DNA from: CBDUVZ01 sp965370805
Lineage (GTDB): Bacteria > Hydrothermota > Tepidihabitantia > Tepidihabitantales > Tepidihabitantaceae
Direction: 5' to 3'
Length of the DNA stretch: 13,945 nt
Assembly: GCA_965370805.1 (NCBI GenBank)
Contig: CBDUVZ010000081.1
Coordinates: 1-13,945 of the forward strand
In this document: piece by piece, positions 1-6,902 of the stretch
Position numbering within the stretch: position 1 is the first letter of the stretch
Layout: the number at the start of each line of letters is the position of its first letter
Translations under genes and position numbers: made by a program
Notes under the pieces: model-generated
Databases searched by the model: none
What the model was told of the DNA's origin: nothing
What the model saw: only the letters and a program-made list of their open reading frames with translations

Positions 1-26
1 AGAAAGCGATGCCGGAACCCCGGAAA

Positions 27-1385
27 TCACCCACACAAACACGCGAAGAGCCGTATCACAAGAGAGCCTAGAAGGAACACCTGGAATTGGTGGACAATGT
101 GGTCACGCTCTGTTGTGAGAAGCGCACGACCCGCCTCCTCTATGCCCCTCAGAAGGTCCGCGAGAGGCATTTCGCTTGGCAGTTTCGTGCGTGAGGGATG
201 AAACCTACTGGATTCCTCTTGTCGCCACTCATGACGCAGCCGCGTGTAGACTTTCTGTTCTAGGCCGAGCACATGAACGTAAATATTGTCGGGGTCCTTT
301 ATGATGTCGCCGTATATGCTCGCCTTGAAATCGTCGGCCTGTAGATTCTTGCTGCCCTTGTTCCGTCGCCACTTGGAGGTGAAGGAGCCCCGGTCTTTGG
401 CGGGTTCTCCTAGGTTCTTCCCGACCTCATCGAGCAGAACTCCTGAAATACTGGTGCGTTTGAGGCTCGTGCGAAGCATGGCCATATCACCGCGAAGCAT
501 GGCCGCGTACACTGGGCCAAACACTTGCCTGGCACAGGATCCGTGCATATCCAAGAACCGTTTCTTTGAATCCTCTTCACAACTCCTGAATTCCGCGCCA
601 GTCAGGTATGAGGCCATACTGACGAGAGTGTCCTCGTTCACGAAGACGGGGGAAACGAGAACTGCTTCGGTGCGGTCAAGCTTGCCTCTTCTCCACGATA
701 TGTTCGTCTTGCAGCTACCCGAGTAACCGCTCATTACGAGTTCGTACTTGTGTGTGGGCTTGTAATCGAGGTCCAGCCAGAGAGTCGAGCCAGCGAACCC
801 TAGGTCTTTCTTCTCCGATACGCTGTCGTTCGGAAGCACGCCGTACTTGTGGAAGATCTCGGCACGCAGCCTTGCGTGCAGGAAAGTTAGATGAAACAGA
901 TGTTTCCGTTCAGGGTTCGTTTCGTCCCGCACTACGGGAGGCATACCTTCGTGTCGTATAGTTGCCGAGAGATCGCGAATGCGGTCTTCGATCTCACCAA
1001 GCCACTTGCGATAGGCCCCGTACTTGTACCGGCCAGCTTCTTTGCGGTGGCTCTCAGACAACAAGTACACTGGCAACGGCTCCGTGGTTCCAGGTAGAAA
1101 GTAGACCACAACGGAGTACTTGTACCCAGGCAGTACCTCCGCGAGCTTCACTCCAAGGCGACTAAGGAAGGGTTTCATCAGGCTTTTCACGTCGACTTCA
1201 GCGGGATTCAACTCCGGAGCGGTCCTCCGGCGATTCCTCCCGAAATCGTAGTTGATGCTGGTCAGAACGTGCGCGAAATTGAAGTTGTCTACTGATCTCG
1301 ACAGGTGCTCACATTGAGTCAGGAGAAGAAAGGACTCCTCTCCCATTTCTCTAAGCAGAACCTCGGCTCTGGCGGATTCCGCCAT
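27..1385 (-). CDS. Unrecognised 452-aa protein, last gene of the ABC-transporter operon
   Basis: I do not recognise this protein. It is soluble-looking and rich in charged residues, with no signal peptide; only the last 25 residues are strongly hydrophobic. Near the C-terminus is a His-rich motif, RDHIVHQFQVFLLG (residues 427-440), which recalls the first metal-ligand helix of HD-type hydrolase domains, but the ORF stops 12 residues later, so any such domain would be cut short. ATG is the start: a strong SD (GGGAGGTGA) lies just upstream within the last codons of the permease gene, whose stop is 3 nt before this ATG. Translation is therefore probably coupled to the transporter. Base composition looks less GC-rich than the rest of the window, which could mean a later arrival. 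Function unknown; that it is a real gene is fairly certain from length and SD. Confidence 0.75.
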   Translation of the reverse strand: MAESARAEVLLREMGEESFLLLTQCEHLSRSVDNFNFAHVLTSINYDFGRNRRRTAPELNPAEVDVKSLMKPFLSRLGVKLAEVLPGYKYSVVVYFLPGTTEPLPVYLLSESHRKEAGRYKYGAYRKWLGEIEDRIRDLSATIRHEGMPPVVRDETNPERKHLFHLTFLHARLRAEIFHKYGVLPNDSVSEKKDLGFAGSTLWLDLDYKPTHKYELVMSGYSGSCKTNISWRRGKLDRTEAVLVSPVFVNEDTLVSMASYLTGAEFRSCEEDSKKRFLDMHGSCARQVFGPVYAAMLRGDMAMLRTSLKRTSISGVLLDEVGKNLGEPAKDRGSFTSKWRRNKGSKNLQADDFKASIYGDIIKDPDNIYVHVLGLEQKVYTRLRHEWRQEESSRFHPSRTKLPSEMPLADLLRGIEEAGRALLTTERDHIVHQFQVFLLGSLVIRLFACLCG

Positions 1386-1388
1386 CCG

Positions 1389-2156
1389 TCACCTCCCTCC
1401 CCAAAACACCAGCTTCTTCTCGAACGCCACGAACACTCGGTTCAGAACATACCCGAGAGTTCCAGCGATGATGATTATAGAATACATTTCAGATACGCGA
1501 AGCAGCATATGCGCATCGAAGACACGTCTGCCGATGCCGATGGTGCTTCCCATGAACATCTCGCCGATGATTGCCATGTGCAGGCTTATGGCAACTGACA
1601 GCCGCAATGAAGCGGCGATAGAAGGCATTGCATCTGGAAGTGTTACGAAGAAGAACCGCCTGGTTCTGCTGAGGCGAAACACCTCGGCCATCTCCCGCCG
1701 GATGAGGCTTGAATTGCGGACCCCGTACATGGTGTTGATGGTCACCAACCAGCAGCACGGAAAGGCAATCAGGGCAACCATTGACTTCAAGCCCAGCCCG
1801 AGAACGAGCATGAACAAAGGGAATATGGTCGTTGCAGGCAGCGACCGCAGGAAATCCACCGGGAATACCGTCATGCTGTGGATGCGTCGCCAGGAGCCCA
1901 TCGCGGTGCCCAGAAGAACGCCTGCTACAGCGCCGGACACGAAACCCAACACCGTCCGCAACAATGTCCAGCCGACATCACCCAGCATGTCGCCACTGGC
2001 TATCAGAGAAAACAGCCTGCTGAGCACCTTGGCTGGAGAGGGGAGAATGATTTGATTCACCCCTCCGACAGACGTGGCAAGCAACCAGACAAGAAGAACC
2101 AGCACTGGAATCACCAGGCTGGCAAGGAGGTTGCCAAGCCACGAGTTGTTCTTCAC
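1389..2156 (-). CDS. ABC transporter permease, NitT/TauT (SsuC/TauC/NrtB-like) family
   Basis: Inner-membrane permease of a nitrate/sulfonate/taurine-type importer. The 255 residues contain a first transmembrane helix near residues 12-30 and several more after residue 65. The cytoplasmic coupling (EAA) loop is recognisable as REMAEVFRLSRTRRFFFVTLPDAMP, ending in the usual LP-x-x-x-P signature. Length is normal for the family. The start is GTG and overlaps the TGA of the ATPase gene in GTGA, so the two are translationally coupled. The SD of the next gene lies in its final codons. The substrate cannot be told from the sequence: the family covers nitrate, alkanesulfonates, taurine, thiamine precursors and others. 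Confidence 0.9.
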   Translation of the reverse strand: MKNNSWLGNLLASLVIPVLVLLVWLLATSVGGVNQIILPSPAKVLSRLFSLIASGDMLGDVGWTLLRTVLGFVSGAVAGVLLGTAMGSWRRIHSMTVFPVDFLRSLPATTIFPLFMLVLGLGLKSMVALIAFPCCWLVTINTMYGVRNSSLIRREMAEVFRLSRTRRFFFVTLPDAMPSIAASLRLSVAISLHMAIIGEMFMGSTIGIGRRVFDAHMLLRVSEMYSIIIIAGTLGYVLNRVFVAFEKKLVFWGGR

Positions 2157-2935
2157 GCTCCGCGCCCTTTGAGGAACTCGTCGGTAATCCCGGTAACCAG
2201 GCGAAAGAACTCTTCGCTCTTCTTGAAGTCCTGGGTCCGGGGCCTGGAAGCCGGGACGTCGAAGGTCTTGAGTACTGCCATAGGCAGCGGTGACGTCACG
2301 ATTACCTTGTCTCCCATGTAGACAGCATCCTCGACGTTGTGACTTATGAACAGTGCCCCGACTTTCTCGTCCGGCCTGAGCACGTTCTGGAACACGTCCT
2401 GCATCTCAATTCGCGCCTGGAAATCCAGGGCGGAGAATGGCTCGTCGGCCAGCAGGACGGCAGGGGAACGCACCAAAGCTCTTGCCAACGCAACCATCTG
2501 CTGTTGTCCGATGCTGAGTTCGTACGGGTTACGGTCAAGCGCAAGAGTCCGTGACACCCTGGCGGCTGCTTCCTTTGCCTTTGCCCGCGCCTTCGTTCTG
2601 GACATCCCGTTCATGTAGAGTGGGAAAGCGATGTTGTCCAGACAACTCAGCCACGGGAAGAGCGACTCGCTGAACTTCTGCGGGATGTAGCCGACAGCCG
2701 ACTTCTCGGGAATCTGCCCTCTTATCTCCAGTTCCCCGCCTGTGGGCCTGGCCAGCCCGGCGCACAGCCGCAGCAGGGTTGTCTTGCCGCAGCCATTCGG
2801 ACCGAACAGGCAGACTACCTGGCCCTCACCGATATCGAGGTTGAAATCCGTCAGCACCGGCAATCCGCTGCCAGAGCGATCCCTTTTCGGAAAGGCAAAC
2901 GTCAACCCGCGGGCGGAGACAGCCGGCGCAGCCAT
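2153..2935 (-). CDS. ABC transporter ATP-binding protein, NitT/TauT (SsuB/TauB-like) family
   Basis: Cytoplasmic ATPase that powers the importer. All nucleotide-binding motifs are present in order: Walker A GPNGCGKT (residues 45-52), Q-loop glutamine in YIPQK (about 86), signature LSIGQQQM (140-147), Walker B VLLADEP (160-166), D-loop SALD, and H-loop histidine in FISHN (199). The signature has Ile where the canonical LSGGQ has the first Gly, a mild deviation. The 260-residue length is typical. The ATG has no clear SD and lies 29 nt after the binding-protein stop, so it may depend on translation of the upstream gene; its stop overlaps the permease start. Confidence 0.93.
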   Translation of the reverse strand: MAAPAVSARGLTFAFPKRDRSGSGLPVLTDFNLDIGEGQVVCLFGPNGCGKTTLLRLCAGLARPTGGELEIRGQIPEKSAVGYIPQKFSESLFPWLSCLDNIAFPLYMNGMSRTKARAKAKEAAARVSRTLALDRNPYELSIGQQQMVALARALVRSPAVLLADEPFSALDFQARIEMQDVFQNVLRPDEKVGALFISHNVEDAVYMGDKVIVTSPLPMAVLKTFDVPASRPRTQDFKKSEEFFRLVTGITDEFLKGRGA

Positions 2936-2964
2936 GGCGTCGAGCAGGAAGGAGTAGGCTGCTA

Positions 2965-3948
2965 CTACTTCAGGACGCTCGCCGGGATGAACAGCTCCCT
3001 GACGTCGGCGGGTGCCTGCTCCAGCGCCCCGGCTTCGACGGCGAAGTCGTAGTACTTCTTGACCATGTCGAACTCGGTTTCGTCCAGTTTCCAGTAGCCG
3101 ATGACGTTCATCCGGTCGGCCACAACTGTATCGAGCTTTGTGGCTGCTCCGATAATCCGTCTGGCCTCGGCGTCGTTGGCCCTCATGAAATCGACCGCCT
3201 CGTACATCGCCTCGATGAATCGCCGAGCCGTCTTCGGGTTCTTCTTGACGAACGCAGATGAGATAATGCCGCCCGCGGTTGCCTGTGGCGAGAACAAGTA
3301 CTCGTTCTCAGGCCCTTTGATCAGTACCTTTGCGATGCCCTTGACCTGGCCGATGGTTGTGAGTGGGTCCATCGTGTACAGCGCATCCACCTCTCCGGCG
3401 GTCAACGTCTGAAGGTGAAGGCGAGGCGAAAGCTGCTGGTATGTTACCTCGTCGGGGTCCATGAACCCCTTCAGACACATTCTGAGCCTTGCCGTTGCTG
3501 TCGCCCCGGGAAGCACGCCAACCTTCTTGCCTTTCAGGTCAGCCAGTGTCTTCATCTTCGAGTCGGGCGGCACCAGAATTGAGAAGAAGGCGTTTTCCTT
3601 GTCAAACACGAGGGTCAGGTAGATGTTGAAGATATCAGGGCTCTCCTGGTCCATCTTCGCGATGGCCTCGAAGTTCCCCGCCGGTGTCGCGTCTACCTGC
3701 CCGAGCGCCACTGCCTGCAGCATCAGTTCGGTGGACTCAAAGGTCTGGCCTTTAACCTCTACACCGTGCTTCTCAAACAGACCCTTGTCTTGCGCCACGA
3801 AAAGCACTTGATATCCTACATTGGCTTTGTAGCCGACTCTGACCTTGAGATCCTCGTCAGTAGTTGTCTTGGGCTTCGTCAAGACGGCCACTACAACGAT
3901 AGCTGCCACCACGATGACAGCCAGGACAATCCATAGTCCTTTCTTCAT
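2965..3948 (-). CDS. ABC transporter substrate-binding protein, NMT1/SsuA-like
   Basis: Extracytoplasmic solute-binding protein of the importer, 327 residues. It begins MKKGLW followed by a hydrophobic segment (residues 4-24) with no lipobox cysteine, so it is probably a membrane-anchored or signal-cleaved protein rather than a lipoprotein. The body has the family's features: VRVGYKANVGYQVLFVAQDKG near the start, GLFEKHGVEV, ALGQVDATPAG, and a LADLKGKKVGVLPGATA stretch typical of NMT1/SsuA binding proteins. I start it at 3948 because AAGGAAGGAG lies 8 nt upstream; the frame is open further to 4011, but that would put 21 charged residues before the signal segment. It is the first gene of the operon. 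The ligand is unknown. Confidence 0.9.
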   Translation of the reverse strand: MKKGLWIVLAVIVVAAIVVVAVLTKPKTTTDEDLKVRVGYKANVGYQVLFVAQDKGLFEKHGVEVKGQTFESTELMLQAVALGQVDATPAGNFEAIAKMDQESPDIFNIYLTLVFDKENAFFSILVPPDSKMKTLADLKGKKVGVLPGATATARLRMCLKGFMDPDEVTYQQLSPRLHLQTLTAGEVDALYTMDPLTTIGQVKGIAKVLIKGPENEYLFSPQATAGGIISSAFVKKNPKTARRFIEAMYEAVDFMRANDAEARRIIGAATKLDTVVADRMNVIGYWKLDETEFDMVKKYYDFAVEAGALEQAPADVRELFIPASVLK

Positions 3949-4113
3949 GGCAAACACTCCTTCCTTAGCAAGACTTCTCCGGCAGTGCTCCGACGCCGGC
4001 CGTTTGACCACGGTTGCACCGCGTCACCGGAACGGATTCGACTACTTCGGCCACATGGGACTTGACTCCGCCGGATCGGTTTTCAAGTGCCGACAGGGTT
4101 GGGTGCAAGTTCC

Positions 4114-4458
4114 CTATATCGCCAAGGATAGGAAATGCCGGGGCCGTGTCAAGCTGAGAACCTGAGCCAAATGCCGCAGGGAAGCTCCCGGCAAGTCTTT
4201 CGAGAAGTCTCTGGGCAAGTCATCTGAGAAGTCTTCCAGCAAGTCTTTGGACAAGTACTGCAGCAACACTCCTTCCAACTCTTCTGACAACTCATCCAGC
4301 AACTCTTTCGGCAAGTCTTGTGGCAAGAGGTCTTCAAACTCTTCCGGCAAGTGATCTTGCAGCTCTTCTGACAATTCCTTGGACAACTGCTGCAGCAACT
4401 CGTCTTCCAACTCTTCTGACAAGTCCTGTGGCAACACTTTGGACAAGTCTTTGGGCAA
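4114..4458 (-). CDS. Candidate acidic xLxx tetrapeptide-repeat protein
   Basis: A 114-residue frame read from the 12-bp tandem repeat, giving about 22 copies of a four-residue unit with Leu at one position and Asp/Glu before it (for example DLSEELEDELLQ, DLPKELLDELSE), then a 22-residue non-repeat tail. Aligning the repeat units shows that the variable positions include three of four third-codon positions of this frame, while three of four second-codon positions are nearly invariant. Other minus frames do not show this, so this is the frame most likely to have been selected. The start would be TTG, with a G-rich SD-like stretch about 12 nt upstream, after an in-frame TGA. No family is recognised; Leu every fourth residue with prolines suggests an irregular amphipathic helix. 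It could also be a non-coding minisatellite. Confidence 0.42.
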   Translation of the reverse strand: MPKDLSKVLPQDLSEELEDELLQQLSKELSEELQDHLPEEFEDLLPQDLPKELLDELSEELEGVLLQYLSKDLLEDFSDDLPRDFSKDLPGASLRHLAQVLSLTRPRHFLSLAI

Positions 4459-4466
4459 CAGTGGGG
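4191..4466. repeat. Degenerate 12-bp tandem repeat, about 23 units
   Basis: Plus-strand consensus gCAAgTCttctg, repeated in strict 12-bp register with no indels. Within the unit, positions 2, 3, 4, 6, 7 and 9 are nearly constant, while 1, 5, 8, 10, 11 and 12 vary. All three minus-strand frames stay open across the array. It lies between the ABC operon and promoter A of the small-protein operon. A GC-rich imperfect inverted repeat (GGGGG...CCCCC, around 4463-4478) follows the array. It is not a CRISPR: units are contiguous and there are no spacers. Confidence 0.9.
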
Positions 4467-4537
4467 GGAACCACCCCCTCCCTCACCCGGGTACGGCAAA
4501 ATCTGCACACTTTGACCTGAAATCGCTTCAATTCGGG

Positions 4538-4564
4538 CGAATTTCGAGGGGTCTGGTGTATAAC
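4538..4564 (+). promoter_or_regulatory. Conserved promoter-like element A
   Basis: CGAATT, 11 nt, then GGTGTATAAC. The same arrangement with identical spacing occurs at 6689 and 7871. The TATAAC box is a good -10; the upstream CGAATT sits where a -35 would be but does not match TTGACA. It precedes the first small-protein gene by about 35 nt. Confidence 0.65.
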
Positions 4565-4598
4565 TATATGAGTTCAGAAAAGGAGTCGAAACAGAATC

Positions 4599-4991
4599 AT
4601 GAAGAATCTGAAGCTGACACCGTCCACCCGGGCCCTGCTTACCCGACTGCGGAAGAGCGGCATGAACCTGTCGGTCTATGACCTGGACCCGGACGTCACT
4701 GGGCAGGCGCTGACCGAAATCTGCCGCCCGTTCATCGAGCGGGCCGGGCTCCGGCAGTCGGCCCTGGGCCAGTTCCGCTGCTTCCTGCGCGAACTGGGCA
4801 AGCTGCTGCGCACAGAGCAGGGCTGGGACCTGGCATTCGAACTCGAATCCCTGCTCAGGAAATGGACCGGATACGGACTGGACCCGGCGCTGCTCCAGCG
4901 GCTCCTGGGCGAGAGCTGCGGCAGGCTGGCCATTCCCGAATCGGCCCGGGAGGATTACGATGCCTCGTCGAAAGCGCCCGAGACACGATGA
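4599..4991 (+). CDS. Small protein of the W-x-x-[RY]-GL family, divergent copy
   Basis: A 130-residue soluble, Leu/Arg-rich, probably all-helical protein of unknown function. It shares a C-terminal half with three neighbours: CFLREL (residues 61-66), a helix, then KWTGYGLDPALLQRL (88-102), matching their W-x-x-[RY]-GL-x-x-x-[IL]-L pattern. It is the most divergent copy, lacking the YP-x-Y motif seen in the others. ATG start with AAGGAG 13 nt upstream, rather far. It is the first gene after promoter A, and its 3' end overlaps the next gene by 32 bp in another frame, so the two are cotranscribed. High confidence that it is a gene, moderate that it belongs to the family. Confidence 0.72.
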   Translation: MKNLKLTPSTRALLTRLRKSGMNLSVYDLDPDVTGQALTEICRPFIERAGLRQSALGQFRCFLRELGKLLRTEQGWDLAFELESLLRKWTGYGLDPALLQRLLGESCGRLAIPESAREDYDASSKAPETR

Positions 4992-5259
4992 AGGCCGGTC
5001 CGGGCATCACAATGACGGCTGGCTTGAACAGATAGTCGCCGGGTGCGGCGTGCCGGAGGAGAAGTACCCGAGCTATCTCCGGTTCGCCTGTGAACTCTAC
5101 GTCACGATGCGGCACAAACCCCCGCTCGGGTTCTCCGAAGCAACGAAGCGGCTGGTGATGAAATGGTGGCGTCGGGGGCTCGCCGGTCACGTGCTCTGGC
5201 GCATCGGCGCCGCGATTCTCGACCACAACCACCAGTCAGCCGGCAAACAGGACACATGA
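4960..5259 (+). CDS. Small protein of the W-x-x-[RY]-GL family
   Basis: A 99-residue basic protein of unknown function. It has a short Arg/His-rich N-terminus, then the family core: YPSYLRF (residues 36-42), ELYVTMRHK, and KWWRRGLAGHVLWRIG (68-83). It is the shortest family member, as if reduced to the core. ATG start with GGGAGGA 5 nt upstream; the start lies inside the 3' end of the preceding gene, so translation is probably coupled. The 93-bp gap to the next family member holds only that gene's SD. DNA-binding is conceivable given the basic character, but nothing in the sequence proves it. Confidence 0.72.
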   Translation: MPRRKRPRHDEGRSGHHNDGWLEQIVAGCGVPEEKYPSYLRFACELYVTMRHKPPLGFSEATKRLVMKWWRRGLAGHVLWRIGAAILDHNHQSAGKQDT

Positions 5260-5352
5260 TGTGGCCGCAATTCGACACTCGGCATCGAGCCGTCCGATGG
5301 CACCTGCTCCTGCGTCGCAGAACGCCATTCTCAATTTCCGAAAGGAGAAATC

Positions 5353-5718
5353 ATGTCACGTAACATTGACGGAGCCTGCACCAAGTACGAAGTGAAACTC
5401 CGGTTGGGCCGGGGCTCGAAATCCCGGTACGTAACCATCGAGGAGCAGGTCGAGCACTTCCGCCAGGCCCAGGTGCGGGACGCGGAGCTGGTCTCGATGG
5501 TGAAAGAAGTCATCTGTAAACACCCGGTCCCGACCATTCTTTTCCCCTACTACTACGTCTTCGCCCGCAAGGTCGCCAAGTTCATGCGTAAATTCGGTGG
5601 GGAAACCCTGCTCGTGCAAGTCGGGCTCCTGCGCGACTACTGGCACGCCCGCGGCCTGGACCGCACTATCCTCAACCAGGTCTGTGCCGAGGTGTTTGAG
5701 GTGGAGGTGGAGGTCTGA
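5353..5718 (+). CDS. Small protein of the W-x-x-[RY]-GL family
   Basis: A 121-residue protein of unknown function with the clearest family signature: FPYYYVFARKVAKFMRK (residues 64-80) and YWHARGLDRTILNQVCAEVF (96-115), ending in an acidic-hydrophobic EVEVEV tail. The N-terminal half (residues 1-60) is not shared with the shorter member at 4960, but the spacing of the two motifs matches the copy at 8063 almost exactly. ATG start with AAAGGAG 5 nt upstream. Its last 60 bp recur in a diverged copy after the toxin gene (6525-6585), in the same frame. It is the third gene of the operon from promoter A. Confidence 0.78.
   Translation: MSRNIDGACTKYEVKLRLGRGSKSRYVTIEEQVEHFRQAQVRDAELVSMVKEVICKHPVPTILFPYYYVFARKVAKFMRKFGGETLLVQVGLLRDYWHARGLDRTILNQVCAEVFEVEVEV
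5649..5709 (+). repeat. Left direct repeat flanking the Doc module (3' end of small-protein gene)
   Basis: The final codons of the 5353 gene recur at 6525-6585, offset by exactly 876 bp. The inner 36 bp (5670-5705 and 6546-6581) are identical; the outer part has scattered substitutions. The toxin module lies between the two copies. Confidence 0.88.
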
Positions 5719-5721
5719 CCT

Positions 5722-5750
5722 TTGACTTCTGCGCGGACAGGGTGTAACCT
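5722..5750 (+). promoter_or_regulatory. Sigma70-type promoter of the Doc module
   Basis: TTGACT (5722-5727), 17-bp spacer, TAACCT (5745-5750). The -10 ends 6 nt before the GTG at 5757, so the transcript is predicted to begin at or very near the start codon (leaderless). The segment GGTGTA just before and within the -10 also resembles the conserved element at 4538, 6689 and 7871. Confidence 0.6.
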
Positions 5751-5756
5751 CTAGTT

Positions 5757-6128
5757 GTGAACACGTCTGATGATAACGGGCTGAAGGAATTTCTTGATGC
5801 GTGCGAACGGGAAATACGAGAGCTTCAGGGTCTGAAGGCACTTGAAGTCTGGTACAACCGGCGGCTCAACGAGGCCCGGATGCCGTACCACGACAGGATA
5901 CGGCGTCTGACCGAGCAGGGGCGCGACGTGACTGCGGACGACCGCGACAAAATCGGCCAGGAGACCGGTGCCACTGCCAGGAGCAGGGAATTGCTCAGGA
6001 TGTACGAACGGGCGGTGCGGGAGTTCGTGGGCAGGGCGGCAAAGGACCTCAGCGATCCGGACTCCGAATCGTATCGGGAAATCGTCAGGAAGTACGACGC
6101 AGCGTGGAAAGAGCTCGCGAACAAGTAA
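5757..6128 (+). CDS. Unrecognised helical protein, likely partner or antitoxin of the Doc toxin
   Basis: A 123-residue, highly charged protein predicted almost entirely helical, probably coiled-coil (for example ACEREIRELQGLKALEVWY and RELLRMYERAVREFVGRAAK). It does not look like Phd, AbrB or another antitoxin I know, and I see no ST-x-x-x-E-GN Fic-inhibitory motif. GTG start chosen because no SD exists but a good promoter ends 6 nt before it. Its 3' end overlaps the toxin gene by 25 bp, the arrangement expected of an antitoxin-toxin pair. The antitoxin role is inferred from position only. Confidence 0.7.
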   Translation: MNTSDDNGLKEFLDACEREIRELQGLKALEVWYNRRLNEARMPYHDRIRRLTEQGRDVTADDRDKIGQETGATARSRELLRMYERAVREFVGRAAKDLSDPDSESYREIVRKYDAAWKELANK

Positions 6129-6520
6129 CCGGCTGGCTCACCCGGGTCGTCGAACTCCACGACAATATCATCAGTGAATACGGCGGTGCCGAAGGCATCC
6201 TTGACCCCGGCCTGCTCGCGGCCGCGATTGAAAGGACAACTGCGGGCCTGAGCGACGGCACCCGGCTGTTCCCGACCGACCAGGAGAAGGCCGCAGTACT
6301 ACTTGAGCGGATAATACAGTATCACCCCTTTGTGGACGGCAACAAGCGGACGGCGGCAATGCTGGCTTTTGAGTTCCTCCGTGAACATGGGTACTCAATT
6401 GAGGTCTCCGAACGCGAAATCGTTGATGTCGTAGTACAGATTGCCAGGAAGGAAATGGCTTTCAGCGATATCCTGGCCTGGGTTGGGCGAATAGCCCGAC
6501 GCCAGTCCCGGCAGCCCTAG
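6104..6520 (+). CDS. doc: Doc (death-on-curing) family toxin, Fic fold
   Basis: Fic-fold toxin of 138 residues. The catalytic motif HPFVDGNKRTA (residues 74-84) matches the Doc form of the Fic motif, with Lys in place of the Gly of HxFx(D/E)GNGR. The N-terminal family hallmark is also present: ELHDNIISEYGG followed by GILDPGLLAAAIERT. Phage P1 Doc phosphorylates EF-Tu and halts translation; I infer the same type of activity here. The GTG start overlaps the preceding gene; length is normal. The stop is followed within 5 nt by the relic of a small-protein gene. Identification as Doc is firm; the activity is inferred. Confidence 0.92.
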   Translation: MERAREQVTGWLTRVVELHDNIISEYGGAEGILDPGLLAAAIERTTAGLSDGTRLFPTDQEKAAVLLERIIQYHPFVDGNKRTAAMLAFEFLREHGYSIEVSEREIVDVVVQIARKEMAFSDILAWVGRIARRQSRQP

Positions 6521-6522
6521 CC

Positions 6523-6588
6523 GATCCGCGGCCTCACCCGCAGCAACCTCAACCAGGTCTGTGCCGAGGTGTTTGAGGTGGAAGTGTG
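6523..6588 (+). pseudogene. 3' relic of a W-x-x-[RY]-GL family gene (right flank of Doc module)
   Basis: Reads IRGLTRSNLNQVCAEVFEVE-V-stop, matching the end of the 5353 protein (RGLDRTILNQVCAEVFEVEV) but with no 5' part: the toxin gene ends 2 nt earlier. It is thus either the stump of a duplicated gene or the repeat arm made by insertion of the module. Substitutions relative to the left copy mix silent and replacing changes. Confidence 0.85.
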
Positions 6589-6902
6589 AGGCGGGCCGGG
6601 TCAACCGGAACGGCCGTCCGACCATCCATCATACCATATCCTGCGTGTGTTGCAAGTTCCACGTAGGTCAGGGTTTATGTGATTTGGTCGAATTGCGGGG
6701 GTAGGGGTGTATAATACTGGTGAGAAACAAATGGAGCATTGACAAAGTAGCTCTGCGGCGGCCGGTTCGTCGTTACAATCTGGGTTTCCGGCCTTTCGGG
6801 CTGAGCAATGCCGGCCGCCGAAGGCTCGGCCCGAACCGCCTGCCACGCCTGCCGTTCCGGGGATGATTGAAGGCCCCTAATACAGTCCGGGGGAGGTGCG
6901 CC
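6589..6902 (+). other. Gene-free stretch: promoter B and long leader of the sigma operon
   Basis: No convincing gene is present in these 314 bases. The left 100 bp show nothing I can name. Promoter-like element B lies at 6689-6715, followed by about 185 nt of GC-rich leader up to the sigma start. The leader contains TGAGAA and TTGACAA at nearly the same distances as in the leader after element C, and a perfect 10-bp inverted repeat (6756-6765 with 6811-6820). Confidence 0.6.
6689..6715 (+). promoter_or_regulatory. Conserved promoter-like element B
   Basis: CGAATT, 11 nt, GGTGTATAAT, with a perfect TATAAT -10 box (6710-6715). It has the same spacing as elements A and C and lies upstream of the ECF sigma gene, which would fit autoregulation. 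Confidence 0.68.

Noticed and set aside
3949..4011. Upstream extension of the substrate-binding protein
   Set aside because: It would put a charged 21-residue segment before the signal helix, and the good SD fits the start at 3948.
4191..4466. CRISPR array
   Set aside because: Units are 12 bp, contiguous and degenerate, with no spacers and no cas genes.
4149..4508. Cys-rich frame (C-x-K-S/T repeats) on the minus strand through the 12-bp repeat
   Set aside because: Its second-codon positions are the variable ones and its third positions are partly conserved, the opposite of what selection on this frame would give.
4379..4681. Ser/Asn-rich plus-strand frame through the repeat and promoter A
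   Set aside because: It runs through the promoter and into the 4599 gene, and the same frame is broken by a TGA earlier in the repeat.
5356..5841. 161-residue minus-strand frame
   Set aside because: It is the complement of the 5353 gene and crosses the Doc-module promoter.
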